Positions 8,643-18,100 are shown, counted from the first letter of the stretch. The stretch: 48,521 bases of DNA from an uncultured Prevotellaceae bacterium (GCA_937915745.1 CALGGJ010000053.1:1-48521), one strand, 5' to 3'. Numbers and translations are program-made. Notes: generated from the sequence alone by a model not told the origin.

Positions 8643-9576
8643 ATTTTTTATAAGCATTAACTATTCGTGTCACAAGTTTGTGTCTTACAATGTCGCGCTC
8701 GTCCATCTTGATGAAACTAATTCCTCTCACACCGTCGAGCACAGTCATAGCCTCTACCAATCCCGAGCGCACGGTGCGTGGGAGGTCAATCTGTGTGGTG
8801 TCACCAGTGATAATCATTTTTGTGTTGTGTCCCATGCGTGTGAGAAACATCTTTATTTGCTGCGGTGTGGTGTTTTGAGCTTCGTCGAGTATCACAACCG
8901 CATCGTTCAGTGTACGCCCTCTCATAAATGCCAGGGGTGCAATCTGAATGGTTTGCAATTCCATGTCGGCCTGCAGTTTCTGAGCAGGTATCATATCGAG
9001 CAATGCATCATAAAGGGGTTGCAGGTAAGGGTCGATTTTGTCTTTCATGTCACCAGGCAGAAACCCTAGTTTCTCACCAGCTTCTACTGCTGGTCTTGAG
9101 AGAATTATGCGTCGCACTTCCTTGTTTTTCAAGGCACTTACCGCCAGTGCTATGCTTACATAAGTCTTTCCCGAACCTGCTGGCCCTACAGCAAACAACA
9201 TGTCGTTGGTGCGGAATTCTTCCACAAATCGACGCTGATTCTCACTGCGTGGTGTTATGGCACGCCCACTTATGCTGTAGCATATTGCCGACGGGTCGCT
9301 GTTATCGGACGTCATTCCATTCTGCTTGCCACTGACTAAGTGCACGATTGCGGCCTCGTCGAGAGAGTTAAACTTTAAGCAGTGTGTCTTGAGGCGTTGA
9401 ATTACACTGTCGAACACATACATTTCTTCTTCGTCGCCCAATACTTTCATCACGTTGCCCCGAGCCACAATGCGCAGTTTTGGGTATAGTGCTTTTATCA
9501 TCTGCAGATTTGCATTCCCTGCCCCATAAAACGTGCGGAGGTCTATATCATCGAGTATAAAATGTTTTTCTATCAT
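8620..9576 (-). CDS. phoH: PhoH-like ATPase
   Basis: The 318-residue protein has the PhoH P-loop ATPase core. Walker A is GPAGSGKT (131-138) and Walker B is VVILDEAQN (about 228-236), followed by TRMGHNTKMIITGDTTQIDLP. The N-terminal 110 residues match the KH-like/PhoL-type extension. Family members bind nucleotides and RNA and are linked to RNA handling or ribosome maturation (PhoH/YbeZ type); in many bacteria ybeY is next to it, but not here. It is the first gene of the operon with purC. I see no good -7 box in the 77 bases before it, so it may be read through from the TPR gene. Confidence 0.9.
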   Translation of the reverse strand: MIEKHFILDDIDLRTFYGAGNANLQMIKALYPKLRIVARGNVMKVLGDEEEMYVFDSVIQRLKTHCLKFNSLDEAAIVHLVSGKQNGMTSDNSDPSAICYSISGRAITPRSENQRRFVEEFRTNDMLFAVGPAGSGKTYVSIALAVSALKNKEVRRIILSRPAVEAGEKLGFLPGDMKDKIDPYLQPLYDALLDMIPAQKLQADMELQTIQIAPLAFMRGRTLNDAVVILDEAQNTTPQQIKMFLTRMGHNTKMIITGDTTQIDLPRTVRSGLVEAMTVLDGVRGISFIKMDERDIVRHKLVTRIVNAYKKYEDSDKD

Positions 9577-9653
9577 TTATCTTGTGTATGTATGTAATAT
9601 CTTGTTTTAGCATGCATATTCGTGTGTATAGGCAGCGGCGGTAGATTCGAGTG

Positions 9654-11192
9654 TCAGAATGGCGGCACTTTGTCATTGGCGATGAAGTCTTCGGTGTCAG
9701 GTTTTTGCTCCACCTTGTTGGACATCAGTTTCATCAACACATTGTAGTAGTCATCCTTTGACACTCCGATGAGGTCGTCGGGCCAGCAGACTCGCACAAG
9801 GTCAGGCGTGTGTTCACATGCCAGTTTCAGGTATTTACTAAATTGCTTTGGCATGTGCATGAGGTGATACCCCTGGGCAAGATATATGTATAATTTGGGA
9901 TAATCAGGGTCGTTTCGGTACTGCCTGGCCAGAGATAGAAACACCATGGCAGCCTCGTGTAGTCCGTGCGACAAGAGTTCGCCACCAGCTATTGTGAGTA
10001 AGGGAAACTTACGTTTTGCACCTTTGACGGCATTGAAGAATACCCTGATGGCAAGTGCAGGCTTATGCTGTTCGAGCAGTATCGAGCCTTTTATCATGAG
10101 AAATTCGGGCGATTTGCTATTTGAGCGCAGTGCCAGATTTATCATTTTTAGGGCATCGTCGTAAAAACCGCCACTGAGGTATATCTCTGCCAGATACGAA
10201 CGTGCACCGGCCTTGACATCTTTGTCTTTCACCTCGTGTGATATATAGTTCTGAGCCAAGTCAAGATACAGCAACGCTTCGTCTTTATGTTTGGAGTGCA
10301 TGAGCGCCGACCCCAGCATTGAATAATACATACCATCGCCTGTCTGCCCGATGAAGCGTCTGAAACTGCGCGATGCCTCGTCGTAATTGCCCATCTGGTA
10401 ATATCCGAGTGCACGCACCAGCTGTGCCTGCGAGTCGTCGGCATCGATGGCAAGTGCGAATTCTGCCGAATTGACCGAACCCTCGTAGTCGTCAACCGAG
10501 CTTTGCAGCGATGCCAGATAAGTCCACCCCTGAGGAAGGTATGGGTTTACATCGAGAAACGCATTATAGAGTTCTATTTCCTTATCGATGAGTCCGGCAT
10601 CGTGCAGGGCACTTGCTATGTCGAGGTCGAGGTCATCGGCTTCGAGAGGCGCACATTGCTGCTGATATTCATCCACCCATGGAGCCATAAGGGCATATAT
10701 ATCATCCTCTTCACTCAAATCGACAATTGATAGCATGATATGCATGTATGCTTCGCGCAGACGCTGGCGTGCCTCGATGGCCGACTCCATTTCATCACAT
10801 TCTTTATGTTCCTGTTTTATCCATTTCCTGAACCACTCGTTCCGTTCGGACATAGTGCGGCCGTATGCACACGCAAGTTGCCCACGGAAGTAATAGACAT
10901 CGGGGTCGTCATCGGGGTTGAGGCGGTCAACAATTTCTTGTGCCTCGTCAAACCGTTGCATGCTTATCAATACATTTGCCTTGACAGAACAGAGGTCTTC
11001 ATCGTCTCGATGCATGGCCAATCCCTCTTCGGCAGCAATGAGAGCCTCTTGCAACTGTTCATGACGCATGTAGTACTCGGCGATATCAACAAAATCATCA
11101 ACATCCAGGTAGCTGGGTCTCCCTTGCTGCCTGGATTTCTCATACATGTGCAACAGTTCCTTGAATTCTATTGAATCGTCGTAATCGTTCAT
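9654..11192 (-). CDS. tetratricopeptide-repeat protein
   Basis: This 512-residue acidic protein has no signal peptide and is probably cytoplasmic. It is made of helical pairs of the TPR type. Examples are the segments beginning DIAEYYMRHEQLQEAL, LVRALGYYQMGNYDEASRSF, SYLAEIYLSGGFYDDALKM and LMIKGSILLEQHKPAL, each with the spacing of small and aromatic residues expected of TPRs. Such proteins act as protein-protein scaffolds; nothing here names a partner. The N-terminal 40 residues are rich in Asp/Glu. It lies 41 bases after glnS and 77 before phoH, probably co-transcribed with both. I recognise the repeat class, not a specific function. Confidence 0.8.
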   Translation of the reverse strand: MNDYDDSIEFKELLHMYEKSRQQGRPSYLDVDDFVDIAEYYMRHEQLQEALIAAEEGLAMHRDDEDLCSVKANVLISMQRFDEAQEIVDRLNPDDDPDVYYFRGQLACAYGRTMSERNEWFRKWIKQEHKECDEMESAIEARQRLREAYMHIMLSIVDLSEEDDIYALMAPWVDEYQQQCAPLEADDLDLDIASALHDAGLIDKEIELYNAFLDVNPYLPQGWTYLASLQSSVDDYEGSVNSAEFALAIDADDSQAQLVRALGYYQMGNYDEASRSFRRFIGQTGDGMYYSMLGSALMHSKHKDEALLYLDLAQNYISHEVKDKDVKAGARSYLAEIYLSGGFYDDALKMINLALRSNSKSPEFLMIKGSILLEQHKPALAIRVFFNAVKGAKRKFPLLTIAGGELLSHGLHEAAMVFLSLARQYRNDPDYPKLYIYLAQGYHLMHMPKQFSKYLKLACEHTPDLVRVCWPDDLIGVSKDDYYNVLMKLMSNKVEQKPDTEDFIANDKVPPF

Positions 11193-11233
11193 CAGACCTT
11201 GCTAATTATGCAGTTCACCTGTTTCTCTTTATA

Positions 11234-12985
11234 TCACTTGCCCTTCCAACCGTCTTTCAATCCCACGGTGCGGTTAAAAACAAGGTTGTCGGGAGTTGAG
11301 TCGGGATCTACATTGTAGTATCCTATGCGCTGAAATTGTAAGTAGTCGAGCGGTTTGCGTGTAGATAGCCACTTTTCTACATAAGCCTTTTTCACTTCGA
11401 GGCTCTCGGGGTTGAGGAACGGGCGCATGGCATCTATGCCCTCTGCACCGGTCTTTTTTGAATAAGCCGATATCTCGTCGCGTGGATTTTCCACCATCCA
11501 CAAGCGGTCATAGTTCCTCACTTCGGCCTCGAGGCAATGCCTGCAACTAACCCAATGGATGGTCTTACCCTTTATCTTCATATTGGCATTCGCCTCGCCC
11601 GTCTTCGTGTCGGGAATGTACTCGGCATATATTTCGACGATGTTTCCATCCGCATCCTTCCTGCAACAATCAGTCTCAGGGCATCGTATGATATACGAAT
11701 TCTTTAATCTCACCTCTTTGCCAGGACCAAGTCGGAAGAACTTAGCAGGAGCATCCTCCATAAAGTCTTCGCGCTCAATCCACAACTCACGTCCGAACAC
11801 AGTTTCGTGAGTTCCGTCGGCTTCGTTGCCCGGATTGTTTATTGCCGTGCATGTTTCCGTCATCCCCTCGGGGAAGTTGGTTATGATTAGTTTCACGGGT
11901 TCAATCACGGCACTCACCCTGATTGCACGCTGGTTGAGGTCGTCACGCACGGCGCTCTCGAAGAGCGACATCTGATTGAGAGCATCAAACTTCGTATATC
12001 CGATTTTGTCAATGAAGCTCAGTATGCCTTCAGGACTATAGCCGCGGCGTCGGAATCCGCAGATGGTAGGCATACGGGGGTCATCCCATCCGCTCACAAC
12101 GCCCTCTTTCACCAAGATGAGCAGGTTACGCTTGCTGAGCAGTATGTGAGTGAGATTTAACTTATTGAATTCAATCTGTCGTGGGCGGTTGTCGTGCATC
12201 GGATGGTCGTCGCCGCCAACCTCCTTCGCCCAGTCAACAAACAAGTCGTATAGCGGACGGTGACTTACGAACTCGAGTGTACAGATAGAGTGTGTCACCC
12301 CCTCCCAATAGTCACACTGGCCGTGAGTAAAGTCATACATAGGGTATGCGTTCCAGCGGTTTCCTGTGCGCCAATGCGGCAAGTTCAGCACTCTGTACAT
12401 TATCGGGTCGCGGAAGTGCATGTTTGGGTTTGCCATGTCGATTTTGGCACGCAACACCATACGTCCCGGTTCCATGTTTCCCGAATTCATCTCTTCAAAC
12501 AGGCGCAGGCTCTCCTCGGCAGGTCTGTCGCGGTAAGGACTGTTTATCCCTGGCTGAGTGGGCGTACCCTTCTGTTCGGCAATCTGCTCCGACGACTGTT
12601 CGTCAACATAAGCACGTCCGCGCTTGATAAGTTCGACGGCCAAATCCCAGAGTTGCCCGAAGTAGTCGGAAGCATAAAGCACCTCACCCCACTTGAACCC
12701 CAGCCACTCAATATCGCGTTTTATAGCCTCCACATATTCAGTGTCCTCTTTCTGAGGGTTTGTATCGTCCATACGCAGGTTGCATACGCCCCCATACTTC
12801 CTTGCCAGTCCGAAATCGATGGCTATAGCCTTTGCATGACCTATATGGAGATACCCGTTAGGTTCGGGTGGGAACCGGGTCTGCAGCCTTCCGCCGTTCT
12901 TACCCGCCTCCAACTCCGTTTTCACTATCTCTTCTACAAAGCTGACTGACTCAGCCCTCTGCTCTTCCTTTGTTTCCATACACAT
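11234..12985 (-). CDS. glnS: glutaminyl-tRNA synthetase
   Basis: GlnRS charges tRNA-Gln with glutamine directly. This 583-residue class I synthetase has the HIGH motif (47-50, in PNGYLHIGHAKAIA), the tRNA-discriminating MDDTNP, the conserved WRTGNRWNAYPMYDFTHGQCDY region, and a KMSKS-equivalent LLSKRNL. The C-terminal anticodon-binding beta barrels contain a four-cysteine insert: CPETDC near residue 430 and CRHCLEA, possibly zinc-binding. ATGs at 12985 and 12979 are both possible starts. Its 5' leader, about 140 bases long from the -7 box at 13126, contains a GC-rich repeat element, which is unusual for this gene. Confidence 0.95.
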   Translation of the reverse strand: MCMETKEEQRAESVSFVEEIVKTELEAGKNGGRLQTRFPPEPNGYLHIGHAKAIAIDFGLARKYGGVCNLRMDDTNPQKEDTEYVEAIKRDIEWLGFKWGEVLYASDYFGQLWDLAVELIKRGRAYVDEQSSEQIAEQKGTPTQPGINSPYRDRPAEESLRLFEEMNSGNMEPGRMVLRAKIDMANPNMHFRDPIMYRVLNLPHWRTGNRWNAYPMYDFTHGQCDYWEGVTHSICTLEFVSHRPLYDLFVDWAKEVGGDDHPMHDNRPRQIEFNKLNLTHILLSKRNLLILVKEGVVSGWDDPRMPTICGFRRRGYSPEGILSFIDKIGYTKFDALNQMSLFESAVRDDLNQRAIRVSAVIEPVKLIITNFPEGMTETCTAINNPGNEADGTHETVFGRELWIEREDFMEDAPAKFFRLGPGKEVRLKNSYIIRCPETDCCRKDADGNIVEIYAEYIPDTKTGEANANMKIKGKTIHWVSCRHCLEAEVRNYDRLWMVENPRDEISAYSKKTGAEGIDAMRPFLNPESLEVKKAYVEKWLSTRKPLDYLQFQRIGYYNVDPDSTPDNLVFNRTVGLKDGWKGK

Positions 12986-13059
12986 TATTCATTCATGTTT
13001 TATATCTCCCCTCCAGCATCCGTCATAGGGAGACCGATGGGAGACAAGTTCGATCCCCC

Positions 13060-13122
13060 CCCTCGCACTTCCCAAAGGGGAGAGGGAGGTTAGTCCTCAC
13101 AAGGGGAGGCACCTCCTTTTCG
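13060..13122. repeat. CCTCCCC/GGGGAGG extragenic element, copy A
   Basis: This GC-rich block contains repeated AAGGGGAG (near 13074 and 13101) and the near-palindrome GGAGGCACCTCC (13105-13116). The segment TTAGTCCTC..AAGGGGAGGC lines up with the minus strand of the element at 23597-23641 (TTACTCCTC..AAGGGGAGGC). It sits between the glnS -7 box and the glnS start, so it would be transcribed as a structured leader. Confidence 0.65.
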
Positions 13123-13125
13123 GTG

Positions 13126-13133
13126 CAAAGTTA
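13126..13133 (-). promoter_or_regulatory. -7 box for glnS
   Basis: The minus strand reads TAACTTTGC here, the Bacteroidetes -7 consensus, about 140 bases upstream of glnS. I do not see a good TTG at the usual -33 spacing. The rest of the 240-base glnS-rmuC gap (13134-13225) is AT-rich, with a weak GAGGAG/CTCCTC pairing at the rmuC end that is too poor to call a terminator. Confidence 0.6.
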
Positions 13134-13225
13134 CGAATATTTATCGACATACATGCATCTGATTGCTGTTTTTTGTCACACAACTCTTGTTAAACTGAAA
13201 TGAGGAGCGGGAGGGATGGCACATT

Positions 13226-14536
13226 TCACTCCTCGTCTTCATTTTCAGGCAAAGCTTTCAAAGACTTGCTCTTATCTTCCTTGGCTCCCAGGGCGGTGAG
13301 CTTGCGTGCAGCGACGATAATGCTCTGACCCGACTGGGCCGTGGTGGTCTGCACTTCACGGTATTTACCTTGTAGTTCGTCGATTATCTCGCCTACACGC
13401 CTGAATCGTTGGGAGAACAGTTGTACTCTCTTGACTATGTTGTCGGCACATCGCATTATCTCTTCCTGGTTGTGTGTCTGTTCCACCAGCACCCAACTCT
13501 CTTTCGTCAGTCGCAGTATTGCATACAGGTTCTGGCTGCCGGTGATGAACACGTTGCGGTCGAATGCGTATTTCCACAATGTAGTGTCGTTGCACAGGGC
13601 GAGTTGTAGTGCCGACTCTGAAAACATGTACATAAGCACATAATCGAGTCCTTGACGTCCTTTTTTTATATATTTGTCGTAGCGTTTATGCGACAGCTGG
13701 TCAACATGTGACCTCACGCTCCGTATGTGTTCTTTCAGTGCCATGCTGCGTTCGTCGTCGGTTTCTGCATTGACGTATCGTTCGAATGCGGTTATGGACA
13801 TCTTTGAGTCGATTATGGCATCGCGACCGTCGGTGAAGTGCAGTATGACGTCGGGGATGAGCCGGTTGCCTTCTTCCGACAGCAGTGCCTGTCCTTCGCT
13901 GTCGCGCAGGGTTTCCTGCACGTCGAAGTGTATTCCTTTTTCCAATCCCATGTTTTCAAGCAGTTCGACGAGCCTCACTTCTCCGAAATTGCCTTGTGTC
14001 TTGTTTTCGCTTGTCAGTGCTTTGGCCAGGTTGTCGGCCTTGGTGCCGATGTCTTTGGTTTGATGCATCATGGCATTGATTTGTTCGCGCAGGGCTGATG
14101 TGGTTTCTGCTTGTGTCAGTTTGTTTTTATCGACGGCATCTTTCATCTGCCTGAGCTGTTCGTTCAGGGGGATGAGTATCTGTCCCAGTTGCTCGCGGTT
14201 AGCTTGTTGCAGTTCTTGCTCGCGTTGCCTGAGCAGTTGGGTAGTGGCATTTTGCAGTTGCTCGCTCACGAGTTTCATCTGGATGTCAAGTTCTTTTTCG
14301 CGTCGGTGGGCTTCATCTTCCATCTGCAGGGCATGTGCGGACTTCATGTCAGTGAGTTGCCGTTCGTAGGTGTCGCGGGCTTCGGTGAGTTGCCGTTCGT
14401 AGGAGTTGCGGGTTTCGGCGAGTTGCCGTTCGTAGGTGTCTTTCAGTATTTTGTGCTGTCGCTCTTGCATGTAATATACGACTGCTGCCACTGCTGCGCC
14501 TATTGCCAAACCTGCGGCTATACTAAGTATTTCCAT
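13226..14536 (-). CDS. rmuC: DNA recombination protein RmuC
   Basis: RmuC limits recombination between inverted repeats and is thought to be a nuclease. The 436-residue protein has an N-terminal hydrophobic segment (about 3-22), then a long coiled coil (about 25-170), then the RmuC domain. The domain starts near GNFGEVRLVELLENMG and has a restriction-nuclease-like core, IPDVILHFTDGRDAIIDSK, in which the D and D-x-K residues are visible. The coiled coil contains almost three copies of an 11-residue repeat starting YERQL (YERQLAETRNS, YERQLTEARDT, YERQLTDMKSA), encoded by a 33-bp DNA tandem. The start overlaps the end of uvrA by 19 bases, so two DNA-maintenance genes are coupled. Confidence 0.93.
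   Translation of the reverse strand: MEILSIAAGLAIGAAVAAVVYYMQERQHKILKDTYERQLAETRNSYERQLTEARDTYERQLTDMKSAHALQMEDEAHRREKELDIQMKLVSEQLQNATTQLLRQREQELQQANREQLGQILIPLNEQLRQMKDAVDKNKLTQAETTSALREQINAMMHQTKDIGTKADNLAKALTSENKTQGNFGEVRLVELLENMGLEKGIHFDVQETLRDSEGQALLSEEGNRLIPDVILHFTDGRDAIIDSKMSITAFERYVNAETDDERSMALKEHIRSVRSHVDQLSHKRYDKYIKKGRQGLDYVLMYMFSESALQLALCNDTTLWKYAFDRNVFITGSQNLYAILRLTKESWVLVEQTHNQEEIMRCADNIVKRVQLFSQRFRRVGEIIDELQGKYREVQTTTAQSGQSIIVAARKLTALGAKEDKSKSLKALPENEDEE
14354..14440 (-). repeat. 33-bp in-frame tandem repeat in rmuC
   Basis: Units at 14354-14386 and 14387-14419, with a partial third at 14420-14440, encode an 11-residue coiled-coil repeat. Because 33 is divisible by three, copy-number change would alter coiled-coil length without breaking the frame. 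Confidence 0.9.
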
Positions 14537-17343
14537 GTGTATCCTTGTTTTGAGTTGATGATGTCGGCTATCGTGCCTTGTGCCACTATTTGTCCTCCTC
14601 CACGTCCGCCTTCGGGCCCCATGTCGATGATGTGGTCGGCTTGTCCTATCACGTCTATATTATGTTCAATCACTATTACCGTGTTGCCTTTTGCAACCAG
14701 ACGGTGGAGTACAGCCATCAGTGCCCGTATATCTTCGTAGTGTAGTCCCGTAGTTGGTTCGTCGAGTATGTACAGGGTATTTCCTGTATCGCGGCGGCTG
14801 AGTTCAGTGGCTAGTTTCACTCGTTGGCTTTCGCCTCCGGACAGGGTTGTTGACGGCTGTCCCAGTTTGATGTATCCCAGGCCTACGTCTTGTATCACCT
14901 TAATTTTGTTGAGTATAGCAGGTTGGTTTGCGAAGAATTCCACGGCTTGGTTTATAGTCATGTCGAGCACGTCGGCAATGGATTTGCCTCGGAACTTCAC
15001 TTCGAGGGTCTCGCGGTTGTAGCGGCGGCCGTGGCATACTTCGCATGGTGTGAGTACATCGGGCAGGAAATTCATGGCAATGGTCTTGTATCCGTTGCCT
15101 CCACATGCCTCGCATCGGCCTCCTGCCACGTTAAACGAGAACCGGCCGGGCTTGTATCCTCGTATCATCGACTCGGGATGTTTTACAAACAGCTCGCGTA
15201 TGTCGCTGAATACTCCGGTATAGGTTGCCGGATTGCTGCGCGGACTTCTGCCGATAGGCGACTGGTCAACGCTCACCACTTTGTTGATTGTCTCCAGTCC
15301 CTCTATCGAGGCGTATGGCAACGGGTTGCGCAGTGAACGATACAGGTGTTGTGACAGTATTGGTTGCAGGGTGTCGTTGACGAGTGTCGATTTGCCGCTG
15401 CCGCTCACCCCAGTGATACATATAAGTTTGCGCAATGGGAATTTGACATCTACATGCCTGAGGTTGTTGCCGGTACAATCATGGAGTATGAGACAGGGGC
15501 TGTCGGTTGCCTTGCCGTCTGTCATGCCGGCTACCGACGTGGTTTGTGCCGGTGGGATGCTGGCTGCCCTCAGGTACTTCGCTGTCAGTGTGTCGGTTTT
15601 CATGAGGTCGGCCGGTGTGCCCTGGAACATCACTTCCCCACCCTTACGCCCTGCCAGTGGTCCGATGTCGATGATGTAGTCGGCAGCAAGCATCATGTCT
15701 TTGTCGTGTTCCACCACAATGACGGTATTGCCTTCGTCGCGCAGTGCTTTTAGCGAGTTTATGAGACGCCGGTTGTCGCGTTGGTGGAGTCCTATGCTTG
15801 GTTCGTCGAGTATGTAGAGTACATTCACGAGTCTTGCACCTATCTGTGTAGCCAGTCGTATGCGTTGGCTTTCTCCGCCCGATAGTGTCATGCTGCTACG
15901 CGACAGCGACAGATAGTCGAGCCCTACGTCGAGCAGGAACTGCAGACGGTTGTGTATTTCTTTCAGTATCTCTGCCGATATTTTCTGTTGTCGTTCGCTT
16001 ATTTTGCCCGACACATTGTCAAGCCATTGCTGCAGTTCGCCAAGGTCCATCGATGAGAGTTCGTATATGTTTTTATCTGCAAAGCGGAAGTGCATGGCTT
16101 CTTTGTTCAACCTCGACCCTCCGCACTCGGGGCATGTGGCAATGCTGTCGAACGAGTCGGCCCATTTTTGTGCGGCGGCCGAACTTTCAGAGTCGCGCAA
16201 CTGGTTGATGTATCGTGCCAGGCCCTCGTATTGTGTATAGAAGTCGTTGGTCTGATGTATGAGTGTGGCAGGTATGCGTATGCGTTGGGTGCAACCGTAT
16301 ATCACATCGTCCACTGCGGCTTCGGGCAGTAATCTCACAGGTGTTCTTACGTCTTGTCCATACAAATCGAGTACTCCTTGTATCTGCCAGAATATCATAG
16401 TGCTGCGATATTTGCCGAGTGGAGCGAGAGCTCCTTCGTATATAGAGAGTGTTTCGTCGGGGATGATTTTTGCACGGTCAATGAGGTTGATGTATCCAAG
16501 ACCTTTACAGCACGGGCACGCTCCTTGCGGTGAATTGAATGAGAAGGTATTTGGGGCAGGGTCGTGATAGCTTATTCCTGTCGTTGGACACATGAGCGAC
16601 CGTGAATAGTATTTGAGTTCGCCATCGTCGGTCAGCACCATCATCAGTCCCTCGCCCATACGCATGGCTGTAGCAATGCTTTTCTGTAGCCGTTCGCTGT
16701 CTTTTTCAGCCACTGCCAGGCGGTCAACCACTACTTCTATGTTGTGGTTTTTGTATCGGTCAACACGCATGTCGGGTTCCATCTCCAACACTTGGCCGTC
16801 AACCCTCACACGAATAAATCCTTTCTTCATGAGGCTTTCAAACAATTCGCGGTAATGACCCTTACGACTGCGCACCACCGGTGCGAGCAGTTGTACTCTC
16901 TTACCATCGTATCGGCTCATAATCAGGTCGAGTATCTGCTCTTCGGTGTATTTCACCATGCGTTCGCCGGTTTCGTAGCTGTAGGCATCGGCTGCACGTG
17001 CAAAAAGCAGTCGCAGGTAGTCATACACTTCGGTTACAGTACCTACGGTGCTTCGTGGATTTTTGTTAGTGGTTTTCTGTTCGATGCTTATGACAGGACT
17101 CAATCCTGTAATCTTGTCAACCTCCGGCCGTTGAAGTCCGCCGAGGAAATTGCGCACATATGCTGAGAATGTCTCTATATATCGGCGCTGTCCCTCGGCA
17201 AAGATGGTGTCGAATGCCAGGCTCGACTTGCCGCTTCCGCTCAAGCCGGTTATCACAGTGAGACTGCCGCGAGGGATGCGCACATCGATGTTTTTTAGGT
17301 TGTGTACGCGCGCGCCCTGCACCTCTATCCACTTATTCATCAT
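14518..17343 (-). CDS. uvrA: excinuclease ABC subunit A
   Basis: UvrA is the damage-recognition ATPase of nucleotide excision repair, working with UvrB (encoded here at 44.1-46.1 kb) and UvrC. The 941-residue length is normal. Both ABC modules are intact: Walker A GLSGSGKSSLAFDTI near residue 33 and GVSGSGKSTLVND near 640; LSGGESQR signatures in each half; Walker B ILDEPSIGLH and ILDEPTTGLH. Zinc-binding pairs include CPCC and CPEC in the first half and CEAC..CEVCHG in the second. ATGs at 17343 and 17340 are adjacent alternatives. It overlaps the T9SS-type gene upstream by 11 bases and rmuC downstream by 19, so its expression is coupled to both. Confidence 0.97.
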   Translation of the reverse strand: MMNKWIEVQGARVHNLKNIDVRIPRGSLTVITGLSGSGKSSLAFDTIFAEGQRRYIETFSAYVRNFLGGLQRPEVDKITGLSPVISIEQKTTNKNPRSTVGTVTEVYDYLRLLFARAADAYSYETGERMVKYTEEQILDLIMSRYDGKRVQLLAPVVRSRKGHYRELFESLMKKGFIRVRVDGQVLEMEPDMRVDRYKNHNIEVVVDRLAVAEKDSERLQKSIATAMRMGEGLMMVLTDDGELKYYSRSLMCPTTGISYHDPAPNTFSFNSPQGACPCCKGLGYINLIDRAKIIPDETLSIYEGALAPLGKYRSTMIFWQIQGVLDLYGQDVRTPVRLLPEAAVDDVIYGCTQRIRIPATLIHQTNDFYTQYEGLARYINQLRDSESSAAAQKWADSFDSIATCPECGGSRLNKEAMHFRFADKNIYELSSMDLGELQQWLDNVSGKISERQQKISAEILKEIHNRLQFLLDVGLDYLSLSRSSMTLSGGESQRIRLATQIGARLVNVLYILDEPSIGLHQRDNRRLINSLKALRDEGNTVIVVEHDKDMMLAADYIIDIGPLAGRKGGEVMFQGTPADLMKTDTLTAKYLRAASIPPAQTTSVAGMTDGKATDSPCLILHDCTGNNLRHVDVKFPLRKLICITGVSGSGKSTLVNDTLQPILSQHLYRSLRNPLPYASIEGLETINKVVSVDQSPIGRSPRSNPATYTGVFSDIRELFVKHPESMIRGYKPGRFSFNVAGGRCEACGGNGYKTIAMNFLPDVLTPCEVCHGRRYNRETLEVKFRGKSIADVLDMTINQAVEFFANQPAILNKIKVIQDVGLGYIKLGQPSTTLSGGESQRVKLATELSRRDTGNTLYILDEPTTGLHYEDIRALMAVLHRLVAKGNTVIVIEHNIDVIGQADHIIDMGPEGGRGGGQIVAQGTIADIINSKQGYTWKYLV

Positions 17344-18028
17344 AGTCTCTCCACCCTTTCAACACGTTAACGGCTTTTTTTATGTCGTATTTTATTCCGT
17401 CGCTGCCTGTTGCCTGCAGGTTGAGATAATATACACCGTCTTTCACATATCGGCCGTTCTGCCGTCCGTCCCATCCTTCGTCAACATTGCTCAGGTCGAA
17501 CGAATAAATCTTTTGTCCCCAACGGTTGAAAAAGACACCTTTCATCTTCACTATCGACTGGTAGGTGACATGGTACACATCGTTTATCTGGTCGCCGTTG
17601 GGCGAAAAGCCATCAGGACATGACAGCTTTGACTCAGAAATAGATATTGTGAAGGTCTCTGACTCATATTCCAAGATGTCGCCGGCGGCATCGGTGAAGG
17701 TCACATATAGTTTCACTCCGTAGCTGCCACTGGAAGTGAGTGTGTAGGTGGTATTCTCGTCGAAACGGTCAATCAGAGGCTTTGCCTCGCCCTCACGTGT
17801 GTTGTATATCTTCCACTCGCATTTCGACTCCCACCCCACATTGTCGCGTAAGTTGGCTGTCAGTTTCAACTCGAGCGGAGCTTGCATCGTCTGACTTTCA
17901 CCAGGATTCATTGTGACATCGGTCTGATTGGTCTTATCGTAAAACTCTACAACCGGACTGGCCGACTGTGACCACATCGTCTGTGCCGACATGCTAAGTA
18001 TTGTTGCTACAAATACCTTTCGTATCAT
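17333..18028 (-). CDS. secreted protein with T9SS type B C-terminal sorting domain
   Basis: The 231-residue product has a signal peptide (about 1-20, ending MWSQ), a PKD/Ig-like beta domain (about 30-148), and a C-terminal domain from about 153. That domain has the hallmarks of the gliding-motility-associated C-terminal (CHU_C, type B) family: SCPDGFSPNGDQINDVYHV, FFNRWGQKIYSFD, GWDGRQNGRYVKDGVYYLNL and a final KKAVNVLKG. In Bacteroidetes this domain directs cargo through the type IX secretion system to the surface. Here very little cargo precedes it, so it could be a small adhesin or structural piece. The 3' end overlaps uvrA by 11 bases, an unexpected neighbour. Family call is firm; role is unknown. 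Confidence 0.88.
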   Translation of the reverse strand: MIRKVFVATILSMSAQTMWSQSASPVVEFYDKTNQTDVTMNPGESQTMQAPLELKLTANLRDNVGWESKCEWKIYNTREGEAKPLIDRFDENTTYTLTSSGSYGVKLYVTFTDAAGDILEYESETFTISISESKLSCPDGFSPNGDQINDVYHVTYQSIVKMKGVFFNRWGQKIYSFDLSNVDEGWDGRQNGRYVKDGVYYLNLQATGSDGIKYDIKKAVNVLKGWRDYDE

Positions 18029-18092
18029 AATGCGTTCTTTGTTTTGTATGTATAAAGTTTAGAACTGTCAAAACAGTATATGTTTTAATTGG

Positions 18093-18100
18093 CAAAGATA
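18093..18100 (-). promoter_or_regulatory. -7 box for the T9SS cargo gene / uvrA / rmuC
   Basis: The minus strand reads TATCTTTG, 65 bases before the start codon, matching TAnnTTTG. No clear TTG is found at -33. As the three downstream genes overlap, this is the probable promoter for uvrA and rmuC as well. Confidence 0.6.
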
